A stretch of DNA of 61,707 bases from the NCBI GenBank assembly GCA_002305715.1, contig DBQD01000054.1:1-61707 (forward strand), read 5' to 3'. The stretch is from Proteiniphilum sp. UBA1403 (GTDB lineage Bacteria > Bacteroidota > Bacteroidia > Bacteroidales > Dysgonomonadaceae). The translations under genes and the position numbers were made by a program. Numbering within the stretch: position 1 is the first letter of the stretch; the number at the start of each line of letters is the position of its first letter. The notes beneath the pieces are model-generated. The model ran no database searches. It saw only the letters and a program-made list of their open reading frames with translations, and had not been told where the DNA came from. Shown one piece after another: positions 45,020-53,995 of this stretch.

Positions 45020-46378
45020 ATGAAACGACTAATTATTATATTTTTTCTTATCGCTGCTAGCTCCTTTTCGTTCGCTCAAAACCAACAGATTGAACGATTG
45101 CAGAAGCAACAGCAACAATTGCAGGAAGAGATAAAAAACACAAACAAGTTGTTTCTTGATGTCAAAAAGCAGACGACCTCCATCCTCGATCGTATTAATC
45201 TGATCAATAAGCAGATATCGGCACGTAAAGAGCTTATTCATACACAGCAGGAAGAGATTAAGGCCCTTGCTCAGGAGGAAGCACGACTTGAGGCAGAAAT
45301 TGTTCGACTGAATAAAGAGTTGAAGAAGAAGCAGGACAATTATGCCATGGCCATACAGGGCATGTTAAAGCACAATGTAAAACAAAACAAATTATTCTTC
45401 GTCCTTTCCGGAAAGTCATTCGGAGAGTCAATTCGTAGATTACAGTATCTCCGTGAGTACTCCAGATGGCAAAGGTCGCAGGCCGACGATATCAAAAAAC
45501 AGAATGCTGAGATTACCGCTAAAAAGGAATCACTCGCAACGGCAAAAGTTGAAAAAGAAAAAGCAATCTCAGCACTACAAGAGGAACAAAAGCGACTTCA
45601 AAGTGAGGAAAAGACAAAACAGTCTGAGGTGACTGCGGCACGAGGACAACAGCAACAGCTCCAAAAAGCACTGAAAGAGAAGCAGCAAAAGGTGAATCAA
45701 TTAAACGTTCAGATCGAAAAGCTTATTGCTGAAGAGGTCGCCCGTCAGGAACGTGAAGCTGAGCAACGTAGATTGGCTGAGGAGGCAGCGCGTCGTAAGA
45801 AAGCATCCGAAAAAACTACCGATACTAAGCGAGATTCCGAAAGCAGTAAAAAAACAGAAGAGCAGGCCTCATCCACTGAAGAAAAGTCAGCAAGAAGTGG
45901 CACAACCGTTGCACCACGCATTGAAGTCGACAGAGACAGAACCTCTGAAGAATCCTTTAATCTATCAAACAACTTTGTGGCCAACAAAGGAAAATTACCC
46001 ATGCCGGTGACCGGAACTGCATCCATCGTGGGAGGTTTTGGGGAGAAGAAACACAGTGAGTGGAATGTAACTACCTACAGTAACGGGATCGATATCCAAG
46101 CACAGAAGGGAGCCAATATCCGAGCAGTCTTTGATGGTGAAGTATCAAAAGTCTTTTCGTTCCCCGGTTCCAACACTTGCGTAATAGTGCGTCATGGCGA
46201 CTACTATACGTTTTATGCCAATATTTTCGATCTGTTTGTAAAGCAGGGCGACAAAGTGAAAGCAGGTGAATATTTGGGTCGTATTTATACAGATCCTGAC
46301 ACCAATGTTTCCACAATGCATTTCCAGCTGTGGCAAAAGACAAACAAATTAAATCCAGCTCCCTGGCTCGGTAAGTAG
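45020..46378 (+). CDS. EnvC-like coiled-coil protein with degenerate LytM (M23) domain
   Basis: I start the protein at the ATG at 45020 (452 aa), where a proper signal peptide begins (MKRLIIIFFLIAASSFSFA). A TTG 36 nt upstream is in frame but would put twelve extra residues before it. Residues about 20-250 form a long coiled coil, followed by a charged Ser/Lys/Glu linker (250-315) and a LytM domain (about 335-452). In active LytM enzymes zinc is bound by HxxxD and HxH. Here the first motif reads NGID and the second TMHF, so two histidines are missing. It is therefore probably an amidase activator like EnvC rather than a hydrolase. Confidence 0.88.
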   Translation: MKRLIIIFFLIAASSFSFAQNQQIERLQKQQQQLQEEIKNTNKLFLDVKKQTTSILDRINLINKQISARKELIHTQQEEIKALAQEEARLEAEIVRLNKELKKKQDNYAMAIQGMLKHNVKQNKLFFVLSGKSFGESIRRLQYLREYSRWQRSQADDIKKQNAEITAKKESLATAKVEKEKAISALQEEQKRLQSEEKTKQSEVTAARGQQQQLQKALKEKQQKVNQLNVQIEKLIAEEVARQEREAEQRRLAEEAARRKKASEKTTDTKRDSESSKKTEEQASSTEEKSARSGTTVAPRIEVDRDRTSEESFNLSNNFVANKGKLPMPVTGTASIVGGFGEKKHSEWNVTTYSNGIDIQAQKGANIRAVFDGEVSKVFSFPGSNTCVIVRHGDYYTFYANIFDLFVKQGDKVKAGEYLGRIYTDPDTNVSTMHFQLWQKTNKLNPAPWLGK

Positions 46379-46381
46379 CCT

Positions 46382-46403
46382 CTAATCGTTTACAACGAAT
46401 TAG
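46382..46403. other. Small hairpin before the MFS gene
   Basis: CTAATCGTT (46382-46390) and AACGAATTAG (46394-46403) pair with one bulged base around a 3-nt loop. No U-run follows, so it is not a classic terminator; it may be chance or a processing site. Confidence 0.3.
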
Positions 46404-46445
46404 GAATAGGATGAACGCATCGATTAACTAAAAAACCATACATAT

Positions 46446-47726
46446 ATGTCGTTGAAAATTCGCCTGATTGTTATGAATTTCCTCCAATTTGCTGTTTGGG
46501 GGGCTTATCTTACATCCATGTCCCGCTACCTTGGTCCCGCAGGTATGGGTGCACACATTGGAATTTTCTATTCTGTGCAGGGAATCGTATCGATTTTCAT
46601 GCCAGCCATTATGGGCATCATTGCTGACAGATGGGTACCGGCACAAAAATTACTGGGTGCTTCTCATCTGTTAGCTGCAGCGTTTATGTTAGCCACCGGG
46701 TTGTACGGCCTTCAAGCCGGAACCGATGTTTCCTTTTCGCTGTTTTTTACGTTATATACCTTGAGTGTAGCGTTTTATATGCCTACGCTCGCGTTATCCA
46801 ATTCTGTAGCCTACTCCATTCTGGAAAAGGGTGGAATGGATACAGTTAAGGCGTTTCCCCCTATTCGTGTTTTTGGTACCGTTGGTTTTATCTGTACCAT
46901 GTGGTTGGTGGATGTTATTGGATTTCAAACCACAGCCATGCAGTTTGTCGTGAGTGCAGTAATCGGACTTGTTTTGGGAACCTATGCCTTTACACTTCCC
47001 AATTGCCCGGTGAGTACCGGAACAAAAAACAAAACACTTGTCGAGGCGTTGGGTCTCGATGCATTCAAGTTGTTTAAACAACGGAAGATGGCTTTGTTTT
47101 TCATCTTTTCCATGTTTTTGGGTGTCTCTTTGCAAATCACCAACGGTTTTGCCAACCCCTTTATTGCCAGCTTCGAAGCGTTGCCTCAATATGCAACTAC
47201 CTTTGGTGTGCAGCATGCCAATATTCTAATCTCTTTGTCACAAATATCAGAAGCACTCTGCATCTTGCTGATTCCATTCTTCCTGAAGCGATATGGAATC
47301 AAGAATGTTATGTTGATTGCCATGTCTGCATGGGTGCTTCGATTCGGCTTCTTTGGACTGGGAAATCCCGGCAATGGAGTCTGGTTGCTTATCTTCTCCA
47401 TGTTGGTTTATGGGGTAGCATTCGATTTCTTCAACGTTTCGGGATCGCTCTTTGTGGACAAGGAGACCCCGCACAATCTGCGTGCCAGCGCCCAGGGAAT
47501 GTTCATGCTGATGACTAACGGCGTTGGTGCCACTATCGGTACGTTGGGGGCGCAGTATGTTGTAAATCAATTTACAAGTTGGCAGGATGTGCTGGTAGAA
47601 GGTCAGTCAAAATCATTGATGTTGGGCGATTGGCAAAGCGTTTGGTTTATTTTTGCCGGCTATGCACTGCTGGTTACAATCTTGTTTGCCATCCTGTTTC
47701 GTTACAAACATAATCGGGCCGCCTAA
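46446..47726 (+). CDS. Nucleoside:H+ symporter-type MFS transporter (NupG-like)
   Basis: The protein has 426 aa with twelve membrane segments and no signal peptide. The start MNFLQFAVWGAYLTSMSRYL and the GIVSIFMPAIMGIIADRW loop match the NupG/XapB group of the major facilitator superfamily. It likely imports nucleosides with protons across the inner membrane. The nucleoside phosphorylase gene at 53996-54862 would be a logical partner in salvage but is on the other strand about 6 kb away. Confidence 0.88.
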   Translation: MSLKIRLIVMNFLQFAVWGAYLTSMSRYLGPAGMGAHIGIFYSVQGIVSIFMPAIMGIIADRWVPAQKLLGASHLLAAAFMLATGLYGLQAGTDVSFSLFFTLYTLSVAFYMPTLALSNSVAYSILEKGGMDTVKAFPPIRVFGTVGFICTMWLVDVIGFQTTAMQFVVSAVIGLVLGTYAFTLPNCPVSTGTKNKTLVEALGLDAFKLFKQRKMALFFIFSMFLGVSLQITNGFANPFIASFEALPQYATTFGVQHANILISLSQISEALCILLIPFFLKRYGIKNVMLIAMSAWVLRFGFFGLGNPGNGVWLLIFSMLVYGVAFDFFNVSGSLFVDKETPHNLRASAQGMFMLMTNGVGATIGTLGAQYVVNQFTSWQDVLVEGQSKSLMLGDWQSVWFIFAGYALLVTILFAILFRYKHNRAA

Positions 47727-47748
47727 CGTCTGACTCCTCAATTATAAG

Positions 47749-47794
47749 CAGAGTGTGTGCGGTACCTCAAAATAGTATCAATGCATGCACTCTG
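47749..47794. other. Imperfect inverted repeat after the MFS gene
   Basis: CAGAGTGTGTGC (47749-47760) and GCATGCACTCTG (47783-47794) are complementary except for two positions, with a 22-nt spacer. There is no U-run. It could be a weak terminator or an operator for the GH31 gene at 47866. Confidence 0.3.
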
Positions 47795-47865
47795 TAGATG
47801 GCATTGTATAGTCTCATTTCCTCCCAAGAGTGAACGTATGAATGGTTAAACTAAAATTATAATAC

Positions 47866-50727
47866 ATGAAGCGCTTTGTTTATATCCTATTGGGTCTCCT
47901 CCTATTTTTATCCTGCACTTCATCAGGACTAGAGAGGATAGAGAATGGAATTATCGTACGATTGAAACAGAATAACAACTCAGGTGTGAAGGCTATCCGT
48001 TTGCAGGTTGTGAACAATCAGATTATTCACGTTTCAGTCACAGGTCAGAAAGACTTTTCCAACGAGAAAAGTTTAATTACCAAGCCTGATTTAATCTTTT
48101 CAAATAAATTCAATGTGGAGGAGAAGGAGGAACAGATTATCCTCTCTACTGATTCGTTGGATGTGACTATTCATACAACATCTGGTGAAATTGCATTTCT
48201 AAACAAGAAAGGAGAGATTCTTCTACAAGAAAGAAAGGGTGGAGGAAAAAGCTTGACGCCCATAGTTATAGAGGGGGTGAAAGGTTATACCGTGCATCAA
48301 ATTTTTGAATCACCTAACAACGAAGCCTTTTGGGGTTTGGGTCAGCATCAAGCTGATGATTTCAACTACAAAGGTAAGAACGAATCACTTTTCCAATACA
48401 ATACCAAGGTATCTATACCTGTTGTCATTTCCAATAAGAATTATGGTATAGTATGGGATAATTATTCCTACACTAAATTTGGGGATGTGCGCGAGTATGC
48501 CGAACTCGATCAGTTTAATCTTTACGACAACAATGGAGTTGAGGGAGGTCTCACAGCTATCTATTCGAGAAAGGATGATTCCTCACAAACAATTGTACGC
48601 AAAGAGAGCAAACTAAATTATCAGTTTCTGCCGATGCAGGATGAGTTCCCCAAAGGTTTTAACTTATATAACGCAAACGTTGTCTGGAGCGGTGAACTTG
48701 AAGCCCCGGAGAGTGGAGTCTATCGTTTCTTTCTCCATTATGCCGGATATACCCGGGTCTATATCAACAACGAGGAGGTTGTTGAGACACGTTGGCGCAC
48801 GGCTTGGAATCCGAACAGTTACAAATTCGATTATCCTCTTCAAAAAGGAGAGAGAGTACCCATACGTATTGAATGGGAGCCCGATGGCGACATATCCTAT
48901 ATTGCACTGAAAGCATTGAGCCCCATCTCGGAGGAGGAACAGAATCAACTTTCACTTTGGAGTGAAATGGGTAACGGTATCGATTACTATTTTGTTGGGG
49001 GCAACTGCTTAGACGATGTCATCAGCGGATATAGGCAACTGACCGGTAAGTCGCAGATTATGCCCAAATGGGCAATGGGCTTCTGGCAAAGCCGTGAGCG
49101 ATACAAAACACAAGATGAAATAGTGGAAACCCTCGCAGAATTCAGAAAAAGAGGTATACCTATTGACAACATCGTGCAGGACTGGAGTTATTGGCCGGAA
49201 CCGGAGTGGGGGAGTCACGAGTTCGACAAAGAGCGATTTCCCGATCCAAAAGGGATGGTCGACAAGATACACAACATGAATGCTCGTATTATGATCTCTG
49301 TCTGGCCAAAATTCTATGTCAATACGGAGCATTACAAGGAGTTCGATCAAAACGGATGGATGTACCAGCAAGCCGTAAAAGACAGCATACGGGACTGGAT
49401 TGGTCAGGGTTATATTGGCTCCTTTTATGATGCCTATGCTGAGGGAGCACGCAAACTTTTTTGGAAGCAACTCGAAGATCATTTATATCCGTTGGGTGTG
49501 GATGCTTGGTGGATGGATGCGTCTGAACCAAATATTCGAGACAATACCGACATGGATTACCGCAAAAAACTGAGTGGACCCACCGCACTTGGGCCCTCCA
49601 CAAAATACTTCAATGCCTATTCGTTGGTCAATGCGCAAGGAATTTACGAGGGACAACGAGGTGTGAACCCAAACGACCGGGTATTTCTGCTTACTCGTTC
49701 AGGCTTTACCGGTATTCAGCGCTACTCTACAGCCGTGTGGAGCGGAGACATCGGCACTCGCTGGGAAGATTTGAAAGCGCAGATTTCTGCTGGTCTTAAC
49801 TTTGCTCTCTCCGGTGTTCCATATTGGACAATGGATATTGGAGGCTTCTGTGTGGAAAAAAGGTATGAACAGGCTCAATATTACTTTCAAGCCACAGGAG
49901 TTGAGAACGAAGATTTGAAAGAATGGAGAGAATTAAACACACGCTGGACGCAATTTGGTGCATTTGTACCCCTGTTCCGGTCGCATGGTCAATTCCCCTA
50001 TAGAGAGATCTTTCATCTTGCTCCTGAGGGACATCCGGCCTACAACTCTATGCTCTATTACTACAAACTCCGTTACCGCTTGATGCCCTATATCTATTCA
50101 TTGGCAGGAATGACCTACTTCAACGACTACACCATTATGCGTGCATTGGTAATGGATTTTTCAAAAGATTCTCGGGTGAACAATATCGGAGATCAGTATA
50201 TGTTTGGAAATGCATTGATGGTTTGTCCCGTCTATACGTATAAGGCGACCGAAAGGGAGGTCTATTTCCCTGCGACCACCGGTTGGTATGATTTCTATAC
50301 CGGAGCCTTCATTGAGGGTGGACAACAAAAACGAGTCGCAGCTCCATACGAACGAATGCCTCTTTTTGTGAAAGAAGGTGCAATCATTCCCTTTGGTCCT
50401 GAAATTCAATATACCGATGAGAAGAAACCGGAGCAGATTACGCTCTATGTCTTTGCCGGTAAGAACGGATCTTTCACGCTCTACGAAGACGAAGGTGTGA
50501 ATTACAATTACGAGAAAGGGGTATTTGCAACGATCGATTTCCGATATGATGATGCTTCTCAAACACTTGAAATAGGCGATAGAGAGGGATCTTTCGATGG
50601 GATGTTACAGGAACGAACCTTTCAAATTGTCTATGTCGATAAAAACAGTCAGAAGGGTGTAAATCCGGATGCTAAAGGAGTAAAGGTATTCTATACAGGG
50701 AAAGCGCAAAAAATTATGTTAGGATAA
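47866..50727 (+). CDS. GH31 alpha-glycosidase lipoprotein with PA14 insert
   Basis: The protein has 953 aa. The lipobox FLSC ends the signal near residue 17, so it is a surface or periplasmic lipoprotein. After the N-terminal beta-sandwich comes a PA14-like domain (about residues 250-365, containing LEAPESGVYRFFLHYAGYTRVYINN), then the GH31 barrel. The expected nucleophile is D551 (DAWWMDASEPN) and the acid/base is D628 (VWSGDIGTRW). The PA14 position resembles alpha-xylosidases that act on xyloglucan, such as the Cellvibrio enzyme, but alpha-glucosidase or transglucosylase activity is also possible. No SusC/SusD genes or other glycosidases lie beside it. Confidence 0.92.
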   Translation: MKRFVYILLGLLLFLSCTSSGLERIENGIIVRLKQNNNSGVKAIRLQVVNNQIIHVSVTGQKDFSNEKSLITKPDLIFSNKFNVEEKEEQIILSTDSLDVTIHTTSGEIAFLNKKGEILLQERKGGGKSLTPIVIEGVKGYTVHQIFESPNNEAFWGLGQHQADDFNYKGKNESLFQYNTKVSIPVVISNKNYGIVWDNYSYTKFGDVREYAELDQFNLYDNNGVEGGLTAIYSRKDDSSQTIVRKESKLNYQFLPMQDEFPKGFNLYNANVVWSGELEAPESGVYRFFLHYAGYTRVYINNEEVVETRWRTAWNPNSYKFDYPLQKGERVPIRIEWEPDGDISYIALKALSPISEEEQNQLSLWSEMGNGIDYYFVGGNCLDDVISGYRQLTGKSQIMPKWAMGFWQSRERYKTQDEIVETLAEFRKRGIPIDNIVQDWSYWPEPEWGSHEFDKERFPDPKGMVDKIHNMNARIMISVWPKFYVNTEHYKEFDQNGWMYQQAVKDSIRDWIGQGYIGSFYDAYAEGARKLFWKQLEDHLYPLGVDAWWMDASEPNIRDNTDMDYRKKLSGPTALGPSTKYFNAYSLVNAQGIYEGQRGVNPNDRVFLLTRSGFTGIQRYSTAVWSGDIGTRWEDLKAQISAGLNFALSGVPYWTMDIGGFCVEKRYEQAQYYFQATGVENEDLKEWRELNTRWTQFGAFVPLFRSHGQFPYREIFHLAPEGHPAYNSMLYYYKLRYRLMPYIYSLAGMTYFNDYTIMRALVMDFSKDSRVNNIGDQYMFGNALMVCPVYTYKATEREVYFPATTGWYDFYTGAFIEGGQQKRVAAPYERMPLFVKEGAIIPFGPEIQYTDEKKPEQITLYVFAGKNGSFTLYEDEGVNYNYEKGVFATIDFRYDDASQTLEIGDREGSFDGMLQERTFQIVYVDKNSQKGVNPDAKGVKVFYTGKAQKIMLG

Positions 50728-50786
50728 GCTTGATCGTATACCATAGGGTACAGTAGGCTTTTTTTTTACGATTTCTATCAAGTATC

Positions 50787-50826
50787 CTCTCTCAGGAGCT
50801 GACAAGAACCTGAGAGAGCTTTCATT
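50787..50826 (+). terminator. Terminator of the GH31 gene
   Basis: CTCTCTCAGG (50787-50796) pairs perfectly with CCTGAGAGAG (50809-50818), followed by a T-rich CTTTCATTT. A run of nine T at 50759-50767 lies before it, preceded only by a weak stem, and may act as a first terminator. Confidence 0.5.
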
Positions 50827-50838
50827 TGAACCATGTTC

Positions 50839-50882
50839 GTTACCCCTCTGTTACCCCTCTGTTATCCCTCTGTTATCCCTCT
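50839..50882 (+). repeat. 11-bp tandem array, four units (GTTAYCCCTCT)
   Basis: Four head-to-tail units: GTTACCCCTCT twice and then GTTATCCCTCT twice. The only variation is the fifth base (C or T). A partial fifth unit (GT) follows. Confidence 0.9.
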
Positions 50883-50910
50883 GTATAAAATGGGGTTTAA
50901 CCGAACATCT

Positions 50911-50965
50911 ATAAGACTTGGATAAGACTTTAATAAGACTTGGGTAATTCTTGGCTAAGACTTGG
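50911..50965 (+). repeat. 11-bp tandem array, five units (nTAAGACTTGG)
   Basis: Five consecutive 11-bp units: ATAAGACTTGG, ATAAGACTTTA, ATAAGACTTGG, GTAATTCTTGG, CTAAGACTTGG. Units two and four are the most diverged, so the array is older or more mutated than its neighbour at 50839-50882. Confidence 0.85.
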
Positions 50966-50980
50966 GTGCAATGAGACTGT

Positions 50981-51021
50981 TGGAATGTCGAACGCTCAAA
51001 GAGCGACTATAGAACATTCCA
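50981..51021. repeat. Two-part hairpin in the intergenic repeat region
   Basis: The outer arms TGGAATGT (50981-50988) and ACATTCCA (51014-51021) are complementary. Inside them CGCTC (50993-50997) and GAGCG (51001-51005) pair around AAA. It has no U-run. It may be part of a small non-autonomous repeat together with the tandem arrays. Confidence 0.6.
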
Positions 51022-51058
51022 GAGGATGCGAAATTCTTGAAATACTAGCGAATTAGAC

Positions 51059-51094
51059 AAAAAAATAGAGCCCGGTGCAGTACCGGGCTCTATT
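51059..51094 (-). terminator. Rho-independent terminator of the M16 peptidase gene
   Basis: A perfect 12-bp stem, AATAGAGCCCGG (51064-51075) with CCGGGCTCTATT (51083-51094), has a 7-nt loop. Read on the minus strand it is followed by a run of seven T (51059-51065), 37 nt after the stop codon at 51131. Confidence 0.85.
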
Positions 51095-51130
51095 GATATA
51101 ATCGATTGATAGTACACTTATCCGATCTCT

Positions 51131-53935
51131 TTATTCGGTCACTTTCGGCATCATGACAATCGTTTTCTTGTTACCCTGATTCAACAGGTTGGCAACGAAA
51201 TCGCGAATTTCAGCAGGAGTAATTGCATTTACCGTGTTGATATAGTTGGTATAAGTATCTTCTCCATAGAAGTAACGGTTGTCAAGTACATTCAACCAGT
51301 AGCTGTTTTCTTTCAGCCTTTCTGTATAGCTTTTATTCATGTACTCTTTCACTTTCTGGAAGTCTGCGTCACGTGGACCGTTTACTGCAATATCTTTCAG
51401 CACTTCGTGGATGATTCCATTGAGGTGTGCCATCTTCTCAGGATCGGTGTCGAAGGAAATCTGTAGAACAGTTTGTCCTTCCGGATAACGGGATATGGCT
51501 CCGGCTGTAGAAACTCCATAGGTGCCACCCTCTTCTTCACGTATCTTTTCGGTATATACGATATCCAGAATCTGATCGAACATACTCATCAATATTTGGT
51601 TCTTCAACGTGCGTTCTATTGTTCCAGAATATGCATCGAATACCGAAGCTTTGGGGTTTTGCATTTCGCGTTGGAAAATGTTGGTCGATTCACCTGCAAT
51701 GAAATCCATGGGTACCTTGGTGAAATCACCCTTTACAGCTTTACCAGGCAATGATGCCAGATATTGTTCAATCACTGGACGTACTTTCGCTTCATCGATG
51801 TTGCCGACAAAGGTGAATACAAAGCTACCAGGATTGCTAAATTGCTGTTTATACATCTCCATGATACGGTCGTAGTCGAGCTTCTTTATATCATCAAGCT
51901 TTATTCTTGCAGACAACGGGTTGTCGCCATACATTGCATATGTGATTGAATCGTTGAATGCAACCATTGGTTCTGCTTCCTGATTTTTAAGCTGTGTTTC
52001 CATACGCTGCACATACGATTGAAATGCATCGGTATCTTTACGCGGAGCTGTAAAGTAGAGGTATACCAGTTGCAGCATGGTCTCAAAATCTTTAATCGAT
52101 GAGGCGCCATTGAAACTTTGAGTAATGAGGCTGATACCGGGACGAGCAGAAGCGGTCTTTCCTGCAAGCACCTTGGGAAGGTCTGTAGCGCTGAAATTGC
52201 CTACACCACCCACTCTCATGATTGCGTTCATCAATTTACTGTTAATAGGGTCATTTGCAGCAAATTGAGAATAACCACCCATGCTGGTTGCGGTCATGAT
52301 AATTTCGTCATCCTTGAAATCGGTGTTCTTAAGGATCACTTTCATCCCATTCTGTAATGTCCAAACCGTTGCATTCAATGCCTGGTCTTTTTCTTCTTTC
52401 GTGATTTTACCGGGTGCTGGAGGTGTAGCCACAAGTGGCTCGTCGATTACCTGTTCAGCGTATGGTTCAATGGTTTCAGCTTTTACAGAAGCCAATACTG
52501 CGAGTAGTTCCTCTTCAGTTGGATAAACCAATCCTTCTTTCTTGGGGCCAGTGATGGCGATTACCATGTTCTCGTCGCCAATAAGCTGCTTGATGGTTTG
52601 GTTGATGGCTTCAACTGGAATGTTAGGAGCAACAGCATTCATGAATTGGTACTCAAATTCAATACCGGGGATGGGTTCACCATCGACAAATGCACTTACA
52701 TACTGTTGTGAATAGCTTGAGTTGCGTTGTTTGTCGCGATTGTTATACGCATCTTCGTAGCTTTTTAATAGGTTGGTACGAGCTATTTCATACTCTGAAG
52801 CTGTAAAGCCATACTTCTCCATTCTAATTGATTCGCGGATCATTGCAGCAAGAGCATCCTTGATTTTATCTTCAGAACTTCCGGCAACTACTGTCCAAGC
52901 GTCTTTGGTTTTAGCTACAAAGTAGTCCCCATCGTATGCATAGGCAGAGGTAAAGGGTGCATCTGGCTTCAGTACAATCTCGTCGAATCGTTGGTTAATC
53001 ATTGAGGAGACAACATTCAGGATGTACTGCAAGATGTAGCCGGACTGTGTGTTTTTCAACTCTTCGGGCAATGGGTCATGCTTGTAGAACATCATGATGC
53101 TGGTGCTTCTTGCTTCCGGGTCGGTAGCAATTGCCACAATCGGCTCTTTATTGTCGGGAACTGGGTAGTAAACACGTTCAGCTCTGTTTTCATCAAGTTT
53201 GATAGGAGAGAACAGATTTTTCACTTTTTGCTCCATTTCATCCACATCAAAATCACCCACAACAATGATACCTTGCAGGTCGGGACGATACCATTTGTGG
53301 TAATAAGCCCTGATCTCTTCTGGTTTGAAGTTGTTGATTACATCGATGCTGCCGATGGGCATGCGGTTGGCATATTTGCTTTCGTAATACATCTTGGGAA
53401 GCAGCTGGTCATAGAGTCGCTGTTGCGCTCCTCCACGTGTACGCCACTCCTCGCGGATCACACCCCGTTCATTTTCCAGCTCCTCTTCTTCCAAAGCGAT
53501 GGCATTCGACCAGTCATGCAGTACCAACAAAGCTGAATCCATCAGGTTGGTGTTGGTTGTGGGTATGTTGGTCAAATAATAAACAGTTTCATCGAAAGAG
53601 GTATAGGCATTGATGTTCGTACCAAATTTAATACCATTATCTTGTAGGTAGTTCAACATGGTTTTGCCGGGGAAGTTCTTTGTTCCATTAAAAGCCATGT
53701 GTTCAAGGAAGTGCGCCAAACCGGCTTGGTTGTCTTCTTCCTGCATTGAGCCGACTTTCTGAGCAATGTAAAAGTCTGCCCTGTTTTCAGGGAGCCCATT
53801 GTGTCGGATGTAATAGGTGAGTCCATTCTCCAATTTCCCTGTTCGCACGTTTGGGTCAACAGGAAGAGGGGGATTTTGTTGTGCAAAGGCAACAAAGCTT
53901 GTTACCAGAAGCAATAGTGAGAAAATTCGTCTCAT
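51131..53935 (-). CDS. Secreted M16 family zinc peptidase (PqqL-like)
   Basis: The protein has 934 aa with a signal peptide (residues 1-19, ending AFAQ). The inverted zinc motif HFLEH is at 75-79 (H75, E78, H79), with the third ligand Glu expected in ELENERGVIREEW. It has the four-domain architecture of M16B-type insulinase-like peptidases, two halves of about 450 residues; the second half lacks the zinc motif, as is normal. It is probably periplasmic and degrades peptides or small proteins. It follows the nucleoside phosphorylase by 60 nt and ends the minus-strand set that starts at 57841. Confidence 0.93.
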   Translation of the reverse strand: MRRIFSLLLLVTSFVAFAQQNPPLPVDPNVRTGKLENGLTYYIRHNGLPENRADFYIAQKVGSMQEEDNQAGLAHFLEHMAFNGTKNFPGKTMLNYLQDNGIKFGTNINAYTSFDETVYYLTNIPTTNTNLMDSALLVLHDWSNAIALEEEELENERGVIREEWRTRGGAQQRLYDQLLPKMYYESKYANRMPIGSIDVINNFKPEEIRAYYHKWYRPDLQGIIVVGDFDVDEMEQKVKNLFSPIKLDENRAERVYYPVPDNKEPIVAIATDPEARSTSIMMFYKHDPLPEELKNTQSGYILQYILNVVSSMINQRFDEIVLKPDAPFTSAYAYDGDYFVAKTKDAWTVVAGSSEDKIKDALAAMIRESIRMEKYGFTASEYEIARTNLLKSYEDAYNNRDKQRNSSYSQQYVSAFVDGEPIPGIEFEYQFMNAVAPNIPVEAINQTIKQLIGDENMVIAITGPKKEGLVYPTEEELLAVLASVKAETIEPYAEQVIDEPLVATPPAPGKITKEEKDQALNATVWTLQNGMKVILKNTDFKDDEIIMTATSMGGYSQFAANDPINSKLMNAIMRVGGVGNFSATDLPKVLAGKTASARPGISLITQSFNGASSIKDFETMLQLVYLYFTAPRKDTDAFQSYVQRMETQLKNQEAEPMVAFNDSITYAMYGDNPLSARIKLDDIKKLDYDRIMEMYKQQFSNPGSFVFTFVGNIDEAKVRPVIEQYLASLPGKAVKGDFTKVPMDFIAGESTNIFQREMQNPKASVFDAYSGTIERTLKNQILMSMFDQILDIVYTEKIREEEGGTYGVSTAGAISRYPEGQTVLQISFDTDPEKMAHLNGIIHEVLKDIAVNGPRDADFQKVKEYMNKSYTERLKENSYWLNVLDNRYFYGEDTYTNYINTVNAITPAEIRDFVANLLNQGNKKTIVMMPKVTE

Positions 53936-53995
53936 ATCATTTTTTTTAATTAAGTGGATTCTTTTTTGTGAATATTGTTTTACTGTTACAATCGA

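Larger units (their letters stand above)
50728..51130. other. 403-bp repeat-rich intergenic region
   Basis: Convergent genes end on both sides. The stretch holds, in order: a run of nine T (50759-50767), a 10-bp hairpin terminator (50787-50818), a four-unit 11-bp tandem array, a five-unit 11-bp tandem array, a two-part hairpin (50981-51021) and the terminator of the M16 peptidase gene. No coding sequence is seen. Confidence 0.7.

Noticed and set aside
47247..47570. 107-aa minus-strand frame inside the MFS gene
   Set aside because: It is opposite a clear twelve-segment transporter and has no recognisable content.
50839..50965. CRISPR array
   Set aside because: The units are 11 bp and contiguous, with no spacers and no cas genes.
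53078..53536. 152-aa plus-strand frame inside the M16 peptidase gene
   Set aside because: It is antisense to well-conserved peptidase sequence and shows no family pattern or promoter.
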